A stretch of DNA of 33,930 nucleotides from Acanthamoeba lenticulata (taxonomy: Eukaryota > Discosea > Longamoebia > Acanthamoebidae), in assembly GCA_002179805.1 (NCBI GenBank), contig NAVB01000334.1, forward strand, positions 1-33,930, in the 5' to 3' direction. Shown here in pieces: positions 1 to 8,957 of the stretch. Position 1 is the first letter of the stretch. Each line of letters opens with the position of its first letter. A program made the translations under genes and the position numbers. The notes below the pieces were generated by a model. It had not been told where the DNA came from, did no database searches, and saw only the letters and a program-made list of their open reading frames with translations.

Positions 1-2727
1 AGAGAGAGAGAGAGAAGGGCTGACCTGCGGGTCGTGGGGCAGGAAGCAGAGGGAGGTGGGCGCCACGCTCTTGTCCTCCACAAAATAGGGCACCGTCAGC
101 TTCAGCTCGTTGCCCGCTGTGTCGACACATCGATGACGTCAGCAAAATGGGCCAACAACAGCGTAATAGATGTTCATCAGAACGGGGCCACATCGCACCA
201 TCGGCGCCATAGTCCCAGAGCTTGATGGTGTCGTCGGCCGAGGCGGTGAGCACGAGCGAGAGGCTCGGGTGGAGCGCCACGTCCCAGATGGCGTCGTTGT
301 GGCCCTTGAGCACGGCCACCTCAAAGTTGATGGCCTTCCCTCGCTCGGCGTAGGGGTCGGTCAGCGCCATGTCCGGCAGCTCCCACACGCGCAGGTTCCC
401 GTCCGCGCCAGCCGAGAAGATCCGGTCCTGCACAGGTGCATCCACCACCAATGAGCGCCCGACACGTCATCGTATAATGCGAAGAAAAAGTGGAGAAGGC
501 CGACCTTCGCCGAGGATAAGGCCACTGAGTAGATCGGGGCCGTGTGGCCCAGCAGCGTGTGGATCGGCTCCACGTCACTCGAGATGAGCCTGTGTGCGTC
601 ATCCAACCAAAAAAATGTTAAGAATTTAAAGCCTGTAGAAGAAAGAACGAAGAAGAACGAAGAGACACAACAACGCGGCGGCGACGACGAGTCGACATAC
701 TTGCCAAAGCCGACGGTGCCGGCGGTGCGCCAGTTCCAGACCTTGACCGTGCAGTCGTCGCCGGCGGAGATGAGCATCGGCTCGTCGTCGTGGAAGGCCA
801 CCGACCGCACGACGTCCAGGTGGTGCCGCAGTGTGAACTGCGGCTGCCACATCTTCCCGCCCCGCACGTTCGTCGACGCCGCAGTCGAGCTCTGTCCTCC
901 CCATCAACCAATCAGCCATCGCCGCGCGTTAATAACAACGGTCATGAAGAAGAACAAGAAGAAGGGGAGCGAGTACGAAGGAGGAGGAGAGGTCGGTGGA
1001 GACTTCGGTCTCGAGGATCTTGTCGAGGTTCTCGAGGCCACCGAGCGACTCGCGCGTGCGGCTCTGCTTGGCGGCTGCGGCCGCGGCGGCCTTGGCCTGG
1101 CCGGCAACGGTGGACGACGTAAGGGACATCACCGGCGTGCCGTCGCCCATCATCGACGCCCCCATCGCGGACGACGATGACGACGACGAAGAAGAAGTCA
1201 CGGCGCCCGTACGCTCGCGCTCCATCTCCAGCCGCATCCGGTCCGAGTAGCTCAGGGCAGGCGTGGCCGCGCCCTTGTCCGACGACGCTCCCGCGGCACC
1301 GCTGGACGTGGTGCTGCTGTTGCCTTTGCTGTTTGTCAGGAACGCCTGCCTGTAGAGGCCGCCCGTGCGCGTGAGTCTCTACACTCGCGACAAAGAGCAA
1401 CACGTGCCGCAAGGAAGAAGGAAGGAAGGCGGTACATCTGTTCGTCGGTGTAGACAGCCGACTGGCGTTTCTCGATGGTGGGGTAGGCCGGCTTCTCGTA
1501 GTCGTCGCTCTCACCGCCAGTTTCGTCGTGGCTCTGCTGTGTTTCCTTCTCTTGTGCTTTGCTGCTGCTGCTTCTGTTGCTGCTGCCACCGTTGGCCTGC
1601 GGAGGCATGAAGGACGCGTTCATGTCCGAAGCGCCCTCTGTGATGTACGACCCGTCTTAGCCTCGAGCCAATACCGATGACAGACAAGCTGGGGGGCCTT
1701 TCGGGAAAAGAGAAGAGGAGGCTGCGTACTGAGGGCGCTGAAGCTGAGGGGCAGGCCGCTGGCCAGGGCGCTGGCCGCTGAGGAGACGGACGACGGCTGG
1801 GAGCGGCTGCCAGGGTCGTAGGAAGGCGTGGCCGAGTGCGAGGAGGAGGCATAGCTAAGCGCGCGTTAATTACAAGACCCAAGACAAGACCGCCACCGCC
1901 CCACCGTCACCACCATCTCACAGTTGGTCAAGAAGAGAAGAAAGTAAACGTAGAACAAGAAGTGGCAGAACAATAAATAAAATAAACAATTTGCAACGAA
2001 TAAACAGCACAGAAAGGTCTACACGCGAGTAGTAGCGACTGCAAAAGGCAGGCAAAGTCGACGACGAAGGAGGGTGAAGGGGACGACGGACCTGTTGAAA
2101 GAGAGGAGGAGGGATTCGGAGCGTTCGGCAAAGTCCTTGAGGTACTTCTGTAGGATGTCGGTCGACTTGGTCGTAGCCTGTGGTCGCGGTATTGCTAGTA
2201 GGGAGAATGGGAACGCGCGTGAGCCGCCGCCACACTCGGAAAAGAAAGATGGGAGGAAGCGGTACGCGTTTTGAGAGATTCTTTGGTGGTATCGTCGGCA
2301 AGCGGAGGAAGCTTACGGGCGGCCGCCTTTGGATCCGTCTTCGCTCTTTGTTTCGTTATTGTGCCCCCCCCCCCGCAGCATAGTGAGCGGTTTAATGCTA
2401 CGCCCATGATTCATGAAGCTGCAAAATAAAAGAAAATGAATGCGAGGCCTCAGTGGGAGCTTCGTACCGTTCTTGGAGAAGCGCGTACTCCAGCATTCGA
2501 ATTCGTTTGAGAAGGTCATTCTTCAACCCAGCAAATGTTTTGCGCTCCTTCTCAAGCTTGTCGATGTGTTTTAACAGCTGAGTGCGTTCATTCTCCCATT
2601 TGTCCTTTTCCTCCTGGAATGTGAGCCATTCTTGCTCGAGGAAGCTGATGATTCCCGGTCGCGAGTATTTGGCCAGCTCTTCCTGCAGCTCTTGCTGTGC
2701 CTTGGCCTCATCTTCAAGGCTGAACAT
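1..2727 (-). CDS. Striatin homologue (STRIPAK scaffold, PP2A B''' subunit), C-terminus off-window
   Basis: Striatins scaffold the STRIPAK phosphatase-kinase complex by binding PP2A A/C subunits and GCKIII kinases; that is family knowledge. Proposed exons are 2727-2468, 2345-2266, 2194-2092, 1854-1730, 1655-1436, 1349-977, 891-701, 589-505, 427-199 and 116-25, giving 586 in-frame codons up to the left edge. Residues about 23-88 form the striatin-type N-terminal coiled coil: a PGIISFLEQEW start, then LKNDLLKRIRMLEYALLQER, which matches the human family closely. A second short motif, DILQKYLKDF, follows. A Ser/Ala-rich linker leads to WD40 blades from about residue 399 (MWQPQFTLRHH, then VKVWNW, LRVWEL and IKLWDY blade ends). 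The last blades lie beyond position 1. The start is the only Met before the conserved helix. It is divergent from HSBP1 across about 240 bp. Family assignment is firm; individual splice sites are less so. Confidence 0.9.
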
Positions 2728-2965
2728 TTTCGTTTTAAAAAAAAATAAATGTGGTACTATGGCGGGATGTCGGATGCGATGTAGGCGTTGATTGGGGAGC
2801 TGTTATTGGCGCTGCCGCGAGGCGCTAGGCGGCAGGGCAAGTTGAAAGCCTTGCCTGGCAGCGGAGGGGAGTGATTTTTCAAATCGATTTGTTTCCTGTG
2901 GCCGTTGTTGCTGCGAAGTGCAAGACTTATTGTCCGGTTAATTCCTCCTTTTCAAGTAGAGCAAG

Positions 2966-3462
2966 ATGAGCGACAATGGGCAGCAGCCAGGAGGAGGGCA
3001 GGACGCCTCGACCACACAGGCGGTCAACGACAAAGTCTCTCAGGATTTTGCCATCATGGTTCGCTTCATGGCGCCGCTGTGCCAATAAGCATTCGTTTGG
3101 GCGTCAGTAACCCACTGACAAACGACCGCGCAGGTTTCTACCTTGTTGCAGCAGATGGTGCGAAGTTGCAAGAATATCGTGAGGTATGTTTGCTTGGACT
3201 GACCTTAGTCGCTGCGACAGCAAGGAAGGTTCGAGCAGATGTCCAATACCATTTTGAGCAAGATCGACGAGATGGACAAGCGCCTTGACGATCTGGAGGG
3301 CACCATGCACACCCTTGCCGCCCAGTCTGGCGTCGCTTTGCCCGCACCTCCCACAGTACGCTCTCTGCCACGACCTACCGCCGCAAGACCCTGCACGCTA
3401 ATGTGGTCCGCGTGTAGCAGGAACAGTTGCCAGCACCAACGCAGGGTTGCCAAGACCCGTAG
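2966..3462 (+). CDS. HSBP1: Heat shock factor-binding protein 1 (HSBP1)-like
   Basis: HSBP1 is a small trimeric coiled-coil protein that binds heat-shock factor trimers and, in animals, also promotes WASH complex assembly; these roles come from the family. Exons 2966-3058, 3134-3157, 3221-3355 and 3418-3462 give 98 residues, against roughly 76 in human. After a Gly/Gln-rich leader comes the family core: STLLQQMQGRFEQMS, then KIDEMDKRLDDLEGTM with regular hydrophobic heptads. The human protein has LLQQMQDKFQTMS and RIDDMSSRIDDLE in the same order. The second exon is only 24 nt and encodes VSTLLQQM, so automated annotation could miss it. All splice phases are 0. The ATG follows a short purine-rich leader. 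It converges on the dehydrogenase gene, 120 bp away. Confidence 0.9.
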
Positions 3463-3582
3463 TATGCGTCTCACTACCTTGCGCAATAACAGGACAATGA
3501 AGCTCGTGTGTGTTCATGTAGACGAAGCAGATCTTCTTCTTTTTCTTTGCGCGACAGATGAAAAGGGGAGAGAGGGCGGCTC

Positions 3583-5141
3583 TCAATGAGAGGCCTCGCT
3601 GACGGCCTTGTTGACGGTGGTGAGGGCCGGCGTGCCCGGGGCTGGCGCGAAGCTGTGCTTGGTCTCGACGAAGACCTTGAGGATGCCAGCCTTCTTCTCG
3701 TTGAAGGCCTGGTAGATGTCGGCGAACTCGTCGATGGCGAACCGGTGCGAGAGGATGACGGTCGGGTCGAACTTGTTCGTGACGATGTAGTCGCGCATGA
3801 GCATCTCCCAGTACTTCTGCACGGGCGCCTGGCCGCCGCCGATCAGGGCGATCCCCTTCTCCATCACCGCGCCGATGGCGAAGTGGTTCGTGAACCCGGC
3901 GTAGTCGGCGATAAGCACGATGCGGCCGAACTACACCACGCAATGCCCACAGTCAGCATAATCTTCTTCTTCTTCATCTTCATCTTCATCACCATCACCA
4001 TCATCATCACCATTAGAGCTCAAGTCATCCTTACCTTCTTGACGCACTTGATCTGCTCGTTGACGATCTCGCTGGTGTCGGTCTCGAGGTTGAGGGCGCG
4101 CTCGACCTTGTGGAGCATGCCCTTGGCATAGCGGAACGCGGCGCAGTCGATGGAGCGGTCGAGACCGCCGGGCGCCATCTTCTCGATGGCGGCGACGACG
4201 TCGCTCGTGGCCTCGTCGTCAAAGTTGAGGGGCTCCACGCCGAAGCGCTTCTGGGCCATGGCGAGGCGCTCGGGCACGTTATCAATGCCGATGATGCGGC
4301 CGGCGCCCATGAGCCTGCACCACTGGGCGCAGTGGAGGCCGATGGGCCCGAGGCCCCAGATGCCCACGGTGTCGCCCTCCTTGATGTGGGCGCGCTTGCA
4401 GGCGTGGTAGCTCGTCGAGACGATGTCGCTCAGGTAGAGCGCGCGCTCGTCGGGCACGCCGTCGGGGATGGGCAAGAGGTTGGTGTCGGCGAACGGCACC
4501 CGGACGTACTCGGCCTGGCCGCCCGCGAAGCCGCCAGCAAAGTGGGAGTAGCCAAACAGGCCCGCGAAGCGGTGGCCGTACATGGCGTTCATCACCGACG
4601 ACTTGTTCGTGTTGTCGCACATGGACGACAGGCCGCGTTGGCAGTACTCGCACTCGCCACAGGCGATCTGGAAGGACGCCACGACGCGCTGGCCCACCTT
4701 GAACTTCTTCACCTCGGACCCGACGCTCTCGACGACGCCGCAGAACTCGTGGCCGAGGATGTCGCCCTCCTTCATCTGGAGGATCTCGGCATTGTAGAGG
4801 TGAAGGTCAGACCCGCAGACCGTCGTGCCGGTGATCTGTCAACAATTTTCCGTTGGTGTTAGCACTTTCATTATGCCATTGGCCAGTTTTATGGTCAAGA
4901 CAAAGCTGTTCTGAGCTCACCACAGGCCAGAGTGGTGGGGAGTGCATACCGCGAGGACCACGTCCTTGGGCTCGACGATCTGGGGCTTGTCCACCAGCTC
5001 GACGCGCACGTCGTGCTTGCCGTGCCACACGAGCGCCTTCATCTTCTCGCCGGTGGGCGCGACGGTTCTGGCCTGCGTGGTGGCGGTGGGCACGTCGCCC
5101 ATGATCTTCTCTGCCAAGTGTGACGCCAAGTTCATCGCCAT
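3583..5141 (-). CDS. Zinc-dependent alcohol dehydrogenase, formaldehyde dehydrogenase-like subfamily
   Basis: A medium-chain dehydrogenase expected to oxidise an alcohol or aldehyde with NAD(P). Exons 5141-4950, 4835-4035 and 3930-3583 give 446 residues. The N-terminal GroES-like domain has Cys71 in VCGSDLHLY and His93-Glu94 in GHEF as catalytic zinc ligands. Cys123, 126, 129 and 137 (CGECEYC then C) form the structural zinc lobe. The CDNTN and GYSHFAGGFAGGQAEYVRVP stretches are typical of the glutathione-independent FDH-like group. The Rossmann fold carries GLGPIG. About 40 residues precede the family's usual MKALVW start; a Met occurs there too (codon 34), so translation could begin later. 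The leader is not an obvious signal peptide. Substrate is not resolved by sequence. The gene is divergent from the actin-related gene across about 307 bp. Confidence 0.9.
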
Positions 5142-5448
5142 GATGGTGGTGGTGTGTAGGGAGGCTGTTGTGTTCTTGTGTGGGGATAGTGGTTGCTTTG
5201 CTGACTGTGTGGATTTAAATTGAGGTCTGAGCGAACTTGGCCAGGTGTGCCAGCCATGAACTGCGCGGCCGGCAAACTCGAATGGACGACAGCCGAAAAC
5301 TGGTCTCCATCAGGGAGGCACAACACGTGGAATTGATCGGTTCCTCGTTAAGGTAGCTCGTGACGTCATAAATGTTCTGATTTTCTTTTTTACAACTTTC
5401 TTGCCTTCATTACAACGAACCAAACCCAAGTTGAAGTGCTGAGAGCCC
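5142..5448. promoter_or_regulatory. Divergent intergenic region between dehydrogenase and actin-related genes
   Basis: About 307 bp separate two genes read outward, so both promoters should lie here. The only TATA-like element I see is ATTTAAAT at 5213-5220, about 75 bp upstream of the dehydrogenase start. No second core element is obvious before the actin-related ATG. Confidence 0.4.
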
Positions 5449-7505
5449 ATGTTTGGTGACGTGGATTGCCTTGTGGTGGACGTGGGTTCCTCCTGCGTGC
5501 GCATGGGCTGGGCTGGCGACGATGCGTTTCGCCTCGCAGCTCGCCTGCTACCGACACAGTGCGGCCCCCTCTGAGAGGTGGCTATCTGGTCTGAAGACGA
5601 CGGTGATGCTGAACCGCCGGAGGCGTGGGTGTTACGTGCCAGGTCGGGCTGGCGCGAAGGGGAGCCAGACGCACCTGTCGAGCTGCTGCCTGCCGAGGAC
5701 GACGCCAGCGCTAAGCCGCTCGTGGAGAAGGGTCTCGTCCAGAACTGGGACCGCTTCGTGAGCCTCATGAGGCGCTCGGCCCAGCACCTCAAATTCGATC
5801 TTGAAGGTGTGTGTGCGGCCCTCCAATGTCGTCATCTCTCTTTCTCTCTCTGCTTCCCTCGAGCTTACGCACGATGGTGTGCGCGGGCAGGGAGCCCGAT
5901 CCTGATCACCGAGCGACCCGCGGTGCCACGCGAGCATCGCGAGAAGATGGTGATGCACGTGTTTGAAGATCTCTGGTCCCCGTGCATGCTCCTGGAGGAC
6001 CGCGGCGTCATGTCCGTCTTCTCCACCGGTCGCACCACCGGTTCGTTGCCACTTTTTTAATTTTAATTTACTTTTTTAAAAATTATGTTTTTTTTAAAAA
6101 AAGAAAAAAGCTGAAGATGTAATGTGCGTGTTTTGGCAGGCATGGCGCTGCACATGGGGCACGAGATGTCGTGGCTGGAGCCGGTCGTGTCCGGCCATGC
6201 CGTGCCGTGGGCCACCCATGTCGTGGACATCGGCTGCGAGCACCTCTTCCGCCACTTCCTCGACCTCCTCTTCGGGTTCGTGTGTTCTTTGTCCGTCTTT
6301 CCCATGTAACACCCCTTACCGTGCTATGCAACATTCACAACGTCTTGCCATTGGTCAGCCCGAACGCCCAGCAGACGCTCGACCCGTCGTGGCTGCCGGA
6401 CCTCCGCGCCAAGTTCCACGCCGTCGTCTCGGCGCCTCTCAACTCGGCCGACGCGCAGGCCGAGTTCGAAGCCCTCCGGCGCCGGGCCGAGGCGCTCCAG
6501 GCGCAGGCCCGCGGCGCCGGGTCCGGGGCCAGCTTCCTGGGGCGCCTGCCGCAAGAGCTGCTCGAGCGCGTGGCCGAGCTCAGCGCCGGGCCGGAGGCGG
6601 CCACCGCCATCCACCGCCTGCCGGACGGCTCCTCCATCTTTGTGGGCGAGCAGCGGTGCGCTCCGCGCGGCTCGAGCCGGCCAATTGGCATTGCCCGCCG
6701 CCTCGTGCTGACTGCGCGGAGCCTCTTCTCGGGGGGGGGGGCAGGTACAAGGCCATCGACGCGCTGTTTGACTGGAGCCAAGCCGGGTGGGGCTACAGCT
6801 ATGCGCGCAAGCCGGCCTGGGTCGCCACCAACCTGCAGGACGTGCTGTACGAGCCGCTCATGAACTGGTCCCTGCTGTCCTACCAGGACAACCGCGCCTA
6901 CGGTTCGTTGATTATATATAAATATAAATATAAATTTAAATATAGATATATAAATCAAATTAACGTGGTGGAGAGACGTAAAGGCTGCGAGATGTGGAAG
7001 GGGATCTGCTTCTCGGGCGGAGGCGCTCTCATCCCGAACCTCGGCCCCCGCATCCAGCATGTGCGCCACTTTCCTCCTCTCTTCTTGGCTTGGGCACCAT
7101 TTCCAGCATGAGGCCAACCTACGACTTGAACGCGCGCGCAGGAGATGTTGTCCTTCACGCACCACTTTGGCTCACTCGGCGGTGCGCCTCCACTGATAAG
7201 CTTTTTGATTTTTTTCCCTTTTATCTATTTATTTATTTATTGCTTATTATTGGCAAGCAGGGGAGCACCCGTGTCGCGTGTTGCAGCTGCAACAGCCCCG
7301 AGAGAGCTCGTGGCTGGGGGGCTCGATCGTAGGGTCCCTCTCCAGCAGTACGACTTTTTTTTTCTTGTCCTTGGACAAGCGTTTGGTTTCTCTGTGACCG
7401 AAGGGCTGAAGCCCTCTTGCTGGTCAAACAGGTGCAGGCCGCTGCATCAGCCGCCAGATGTATGACGAAGAAGGCCCCAGCATCGTCCATCGGTTTTGCT
7501 ATTAA
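5449..7505 (+). CDS. Divergent actin-related protein (Arp), probably nucleotide-defective
   Basis: An actin-fold protein whose class I cannot assign. Exons 5449-5525, 5643-5806, 5891-6040, 6140-6275, 6359-6655, 6745-6902, 6984-7060, 7142-7181, 7261-7347 and 7432-7505 give 419 residues. The hallmarks appear in order: DVGSSCVRMGWAGDDA (phosphate loop 1, residues 11-26), KGLVQNWDRF, ILITERPAVPREHREKM, SVFSTGRTTG, RLPDGSSIFVGEQRY, SGGGALIPNLGPRIQ, SSWLGGSIVGSLSS and the actin-like end MYDEEGPSIVHRFCY. Phosphate loop 2 is broken: the residues matching actin Asp154, Asp157 and Gly158 read His, His and Glu, and the Gln137 position is Arg. This suggests no ATPase activity. Reading straight through 5525 meets an in-frame TGA at 5572; an intron at 5526-5642 removes it and keeps frame. 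Subdomain 4 carries an Ala/Arg-rich insert in the exon at 6359-6655. Confidence 0.85.
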
Positions 7506-7910
7506 GTTCTCGGTGGACATGAAAGACAAAGAATCTGGATTGGGGCACACAACGAACAGAGCAAGCCCCGATTCGTTCATGCTCTGCAAATGTCTCTTAT
7601 TTGAATAGGCTCTGAGTGCACCCGCTACCGTTGTCCGGTAATTTGTCTTTCCTTCCATATCGTGCGCAGGAGGCCATCCCGGGTCTCTCAGTGATGACGA
7701 CCCCATAACACGAAAAAGATGTACCCAGTAGAATGATCATTAGGCTGTTCAGAAACGGCACCTCTTCGGCCGGCTGTTCATGGTTTATATACAAGAAGGA
7801 GAAATGGGCTTTAATAATATCACGTGAGTGCAGCTTCTGCAATGCACGCCGTCGTGGTCAAAAGAAAGGAAGAGACAGAAAGAGTAACAAGTGCGGTCTG
7901 AAGTCCGCCT
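7506..7910. other. Intergenic, convergent 3' flanks
   Basis: About 405 bp lie between the ends of the actin-related gene (+) and an unknown gene (-). I see no conserved coding stretch, RNA gene or repeat. Short open frames here have no coding character. Confidence 0.5.
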
Positions 7911-8444
7911 CTATCGTGAGCCCAGAAGGTGGAGGTTGGGCCGCTGGTCGTTGTTGTTTCCGTGTTGGGGTGGGTTGATGTTGTGGAGGTCGGACAAGAA
8001 GTCTTGAAGGGCGACCATCTGCGCATGGCCCCGCGAGTAGCGCACTTCAGCCGGTGCACTGTCGGCCAAGGCTCGAGGGTAAGGAGAGAGGACCGGCAAG
8101 TCGTCCATGTCCTCTTCCTCGCGAAACGAGCTGTAGGAGTCCTCGAGCTCCCACAGCTCCAGCTCGGTCGAAGATCTTGGGCTGCTTGCATTGCACCTGG
8201 GTATCCGGACCGGGCCGGCAGAGCGAGGGACTTGGCGCGCTTCCTCCGGGCGTGAAGCTGTTGTGACGACAAAGTCGGAGTCAGGCGTCTTGTCGCGAGT
8301 AGAGAGTGAAGTCAGGCGTGCGAAGAGTCGCCGTAACGAGCCGGACGAAGTGGCAGGAGTTGAGGAGGAAGACTTGTGGAGGGAGATGAGCTTCATGAGG
8401 GGGGAAAGTTGACGCTTCGTGAGAGCTTCTGAGTGTATGTGCAA
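7911..8444 (-). CDS. Hypothetical protein, single exon, 177 aa
   Basis: I recognise no family. The open frame runs 177 codons without an intron. The N-terminal half is basic and Ser/Thr-rich (SSSSTPATSSGS, then Arg-rich). The middle is acidic with aromatics (ELELWELEDSYSSF followed by EEEDMDDLP). A short, helix-like end contains MVALQDFLSDLHNINPP, and the C-terminus is Asn/Gln/Pro-rich. There is no signal peptide or membrane segment. A TATA-like ATAAAAG at 8474-8480 predicts transcription starting near 8450. That would leave a leader of only a few bases before the first ATG (8444). The second Met at codon 17 (8396, followed by KLISLHKSS) is therefore a realistic alternative start. Composition and the upstream element favour a real gene, but a chance frame cannot be excluded. 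Confidence 0.55.
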   Translation of the reverse strand: MHIHSEALTKRQLSPLMKLISLHKSSSSTPATSSGSLRRLFARLTSLSTRDKTPDSDFVVTTASRPEEARQVPRSAGPVRIPRCNASSPRSSTELELWELEDSYSSFREEEDMDDLPVLSPYPRALADSAPAEVRYSRGHAQMVALQDFLSDLHNINPPQHGNNNDQRPNLHLLGSR

Positions 8445-8473
8445 ACAACAATGCCCGATCTGGCCTCAAGTCC

Positions 8474-8480
8474 CTTTTAT
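8474..8480 (-). promoter_or_regulatory. TATA-like element
   Basis: ATAAAAG on the minus strand, 30-36 bp upstream of the first ATG of the 177-residue open frame. The spacing fits a core promoter with a very short leader. Confidence 0.4.
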
Positions 8481-8957
8481 CTTGTAGTCGTCGGAGTATT
8501 GAACAGGGATAGGAAGGGTTTATTGGCCAATGGGCACCGAGAGGCCATCACGCCAAGATTTTTCGGCGGCATCCTTGGGCACTTTCGTGGTTCGGGCGGA
8601 TATATCTCAAGATCCCGCTCGGCAGCTAAACCGCCAACATTCAACCAGGTGGCCCTTCACCGCCATTTTTATCTTTTTAAAGACTGGTTTCATCCGGGGC
8701 CTCATCGGGGACATGTTCATTCTTAAAGCCCGACAGGCTGCTGCTTGGACTATGGGGCGTGTGCTTTGCGGTTTTGGCCGAGGAAGGACCCGCCTGGGCG
8801 GGGAAAAAACTTTTGAACAAACAGAATCTTAAGCCTCTTGCGGCCCAGCTGGTTTGTCAAGCTGGGCCTGCCCGCAACGTTGATATCCCAGATCGGACAT
8901 CTTTTTTTAAATAAAATATCTGTGTTTTAATAGTGATGACCGGTGAACATGTCTTGC
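8481..8957. other. Intergenic flank
   Basis: Upstream flank of the 177-residue gene and 3' flank of the Rho GEF gene. I see only an AT-rich stretch near 8900-8935, which may serve 3' end formation, and no gene. Confidence 0.4.

Noticed and set aside
1..15. AG dinucleotide run at the left edge
   Set aside because: Part of an intron of the striatin gene; too short and truncated by the window to interpret.
5572..5574. In-frame TGA taken as proof that the actin-related gene is a pseudogene
   Set aside because: An intron at 5526-5642 removes it, and all other exons are intact with phases that join correctly.
5559..5577. A 19-nt mini-intron at the TGA of the actin-related gene
   Set aside because: GT-AG boundaries there remove 19 or 17 nt and shift the frame; introns that short are not expected in this lineage.
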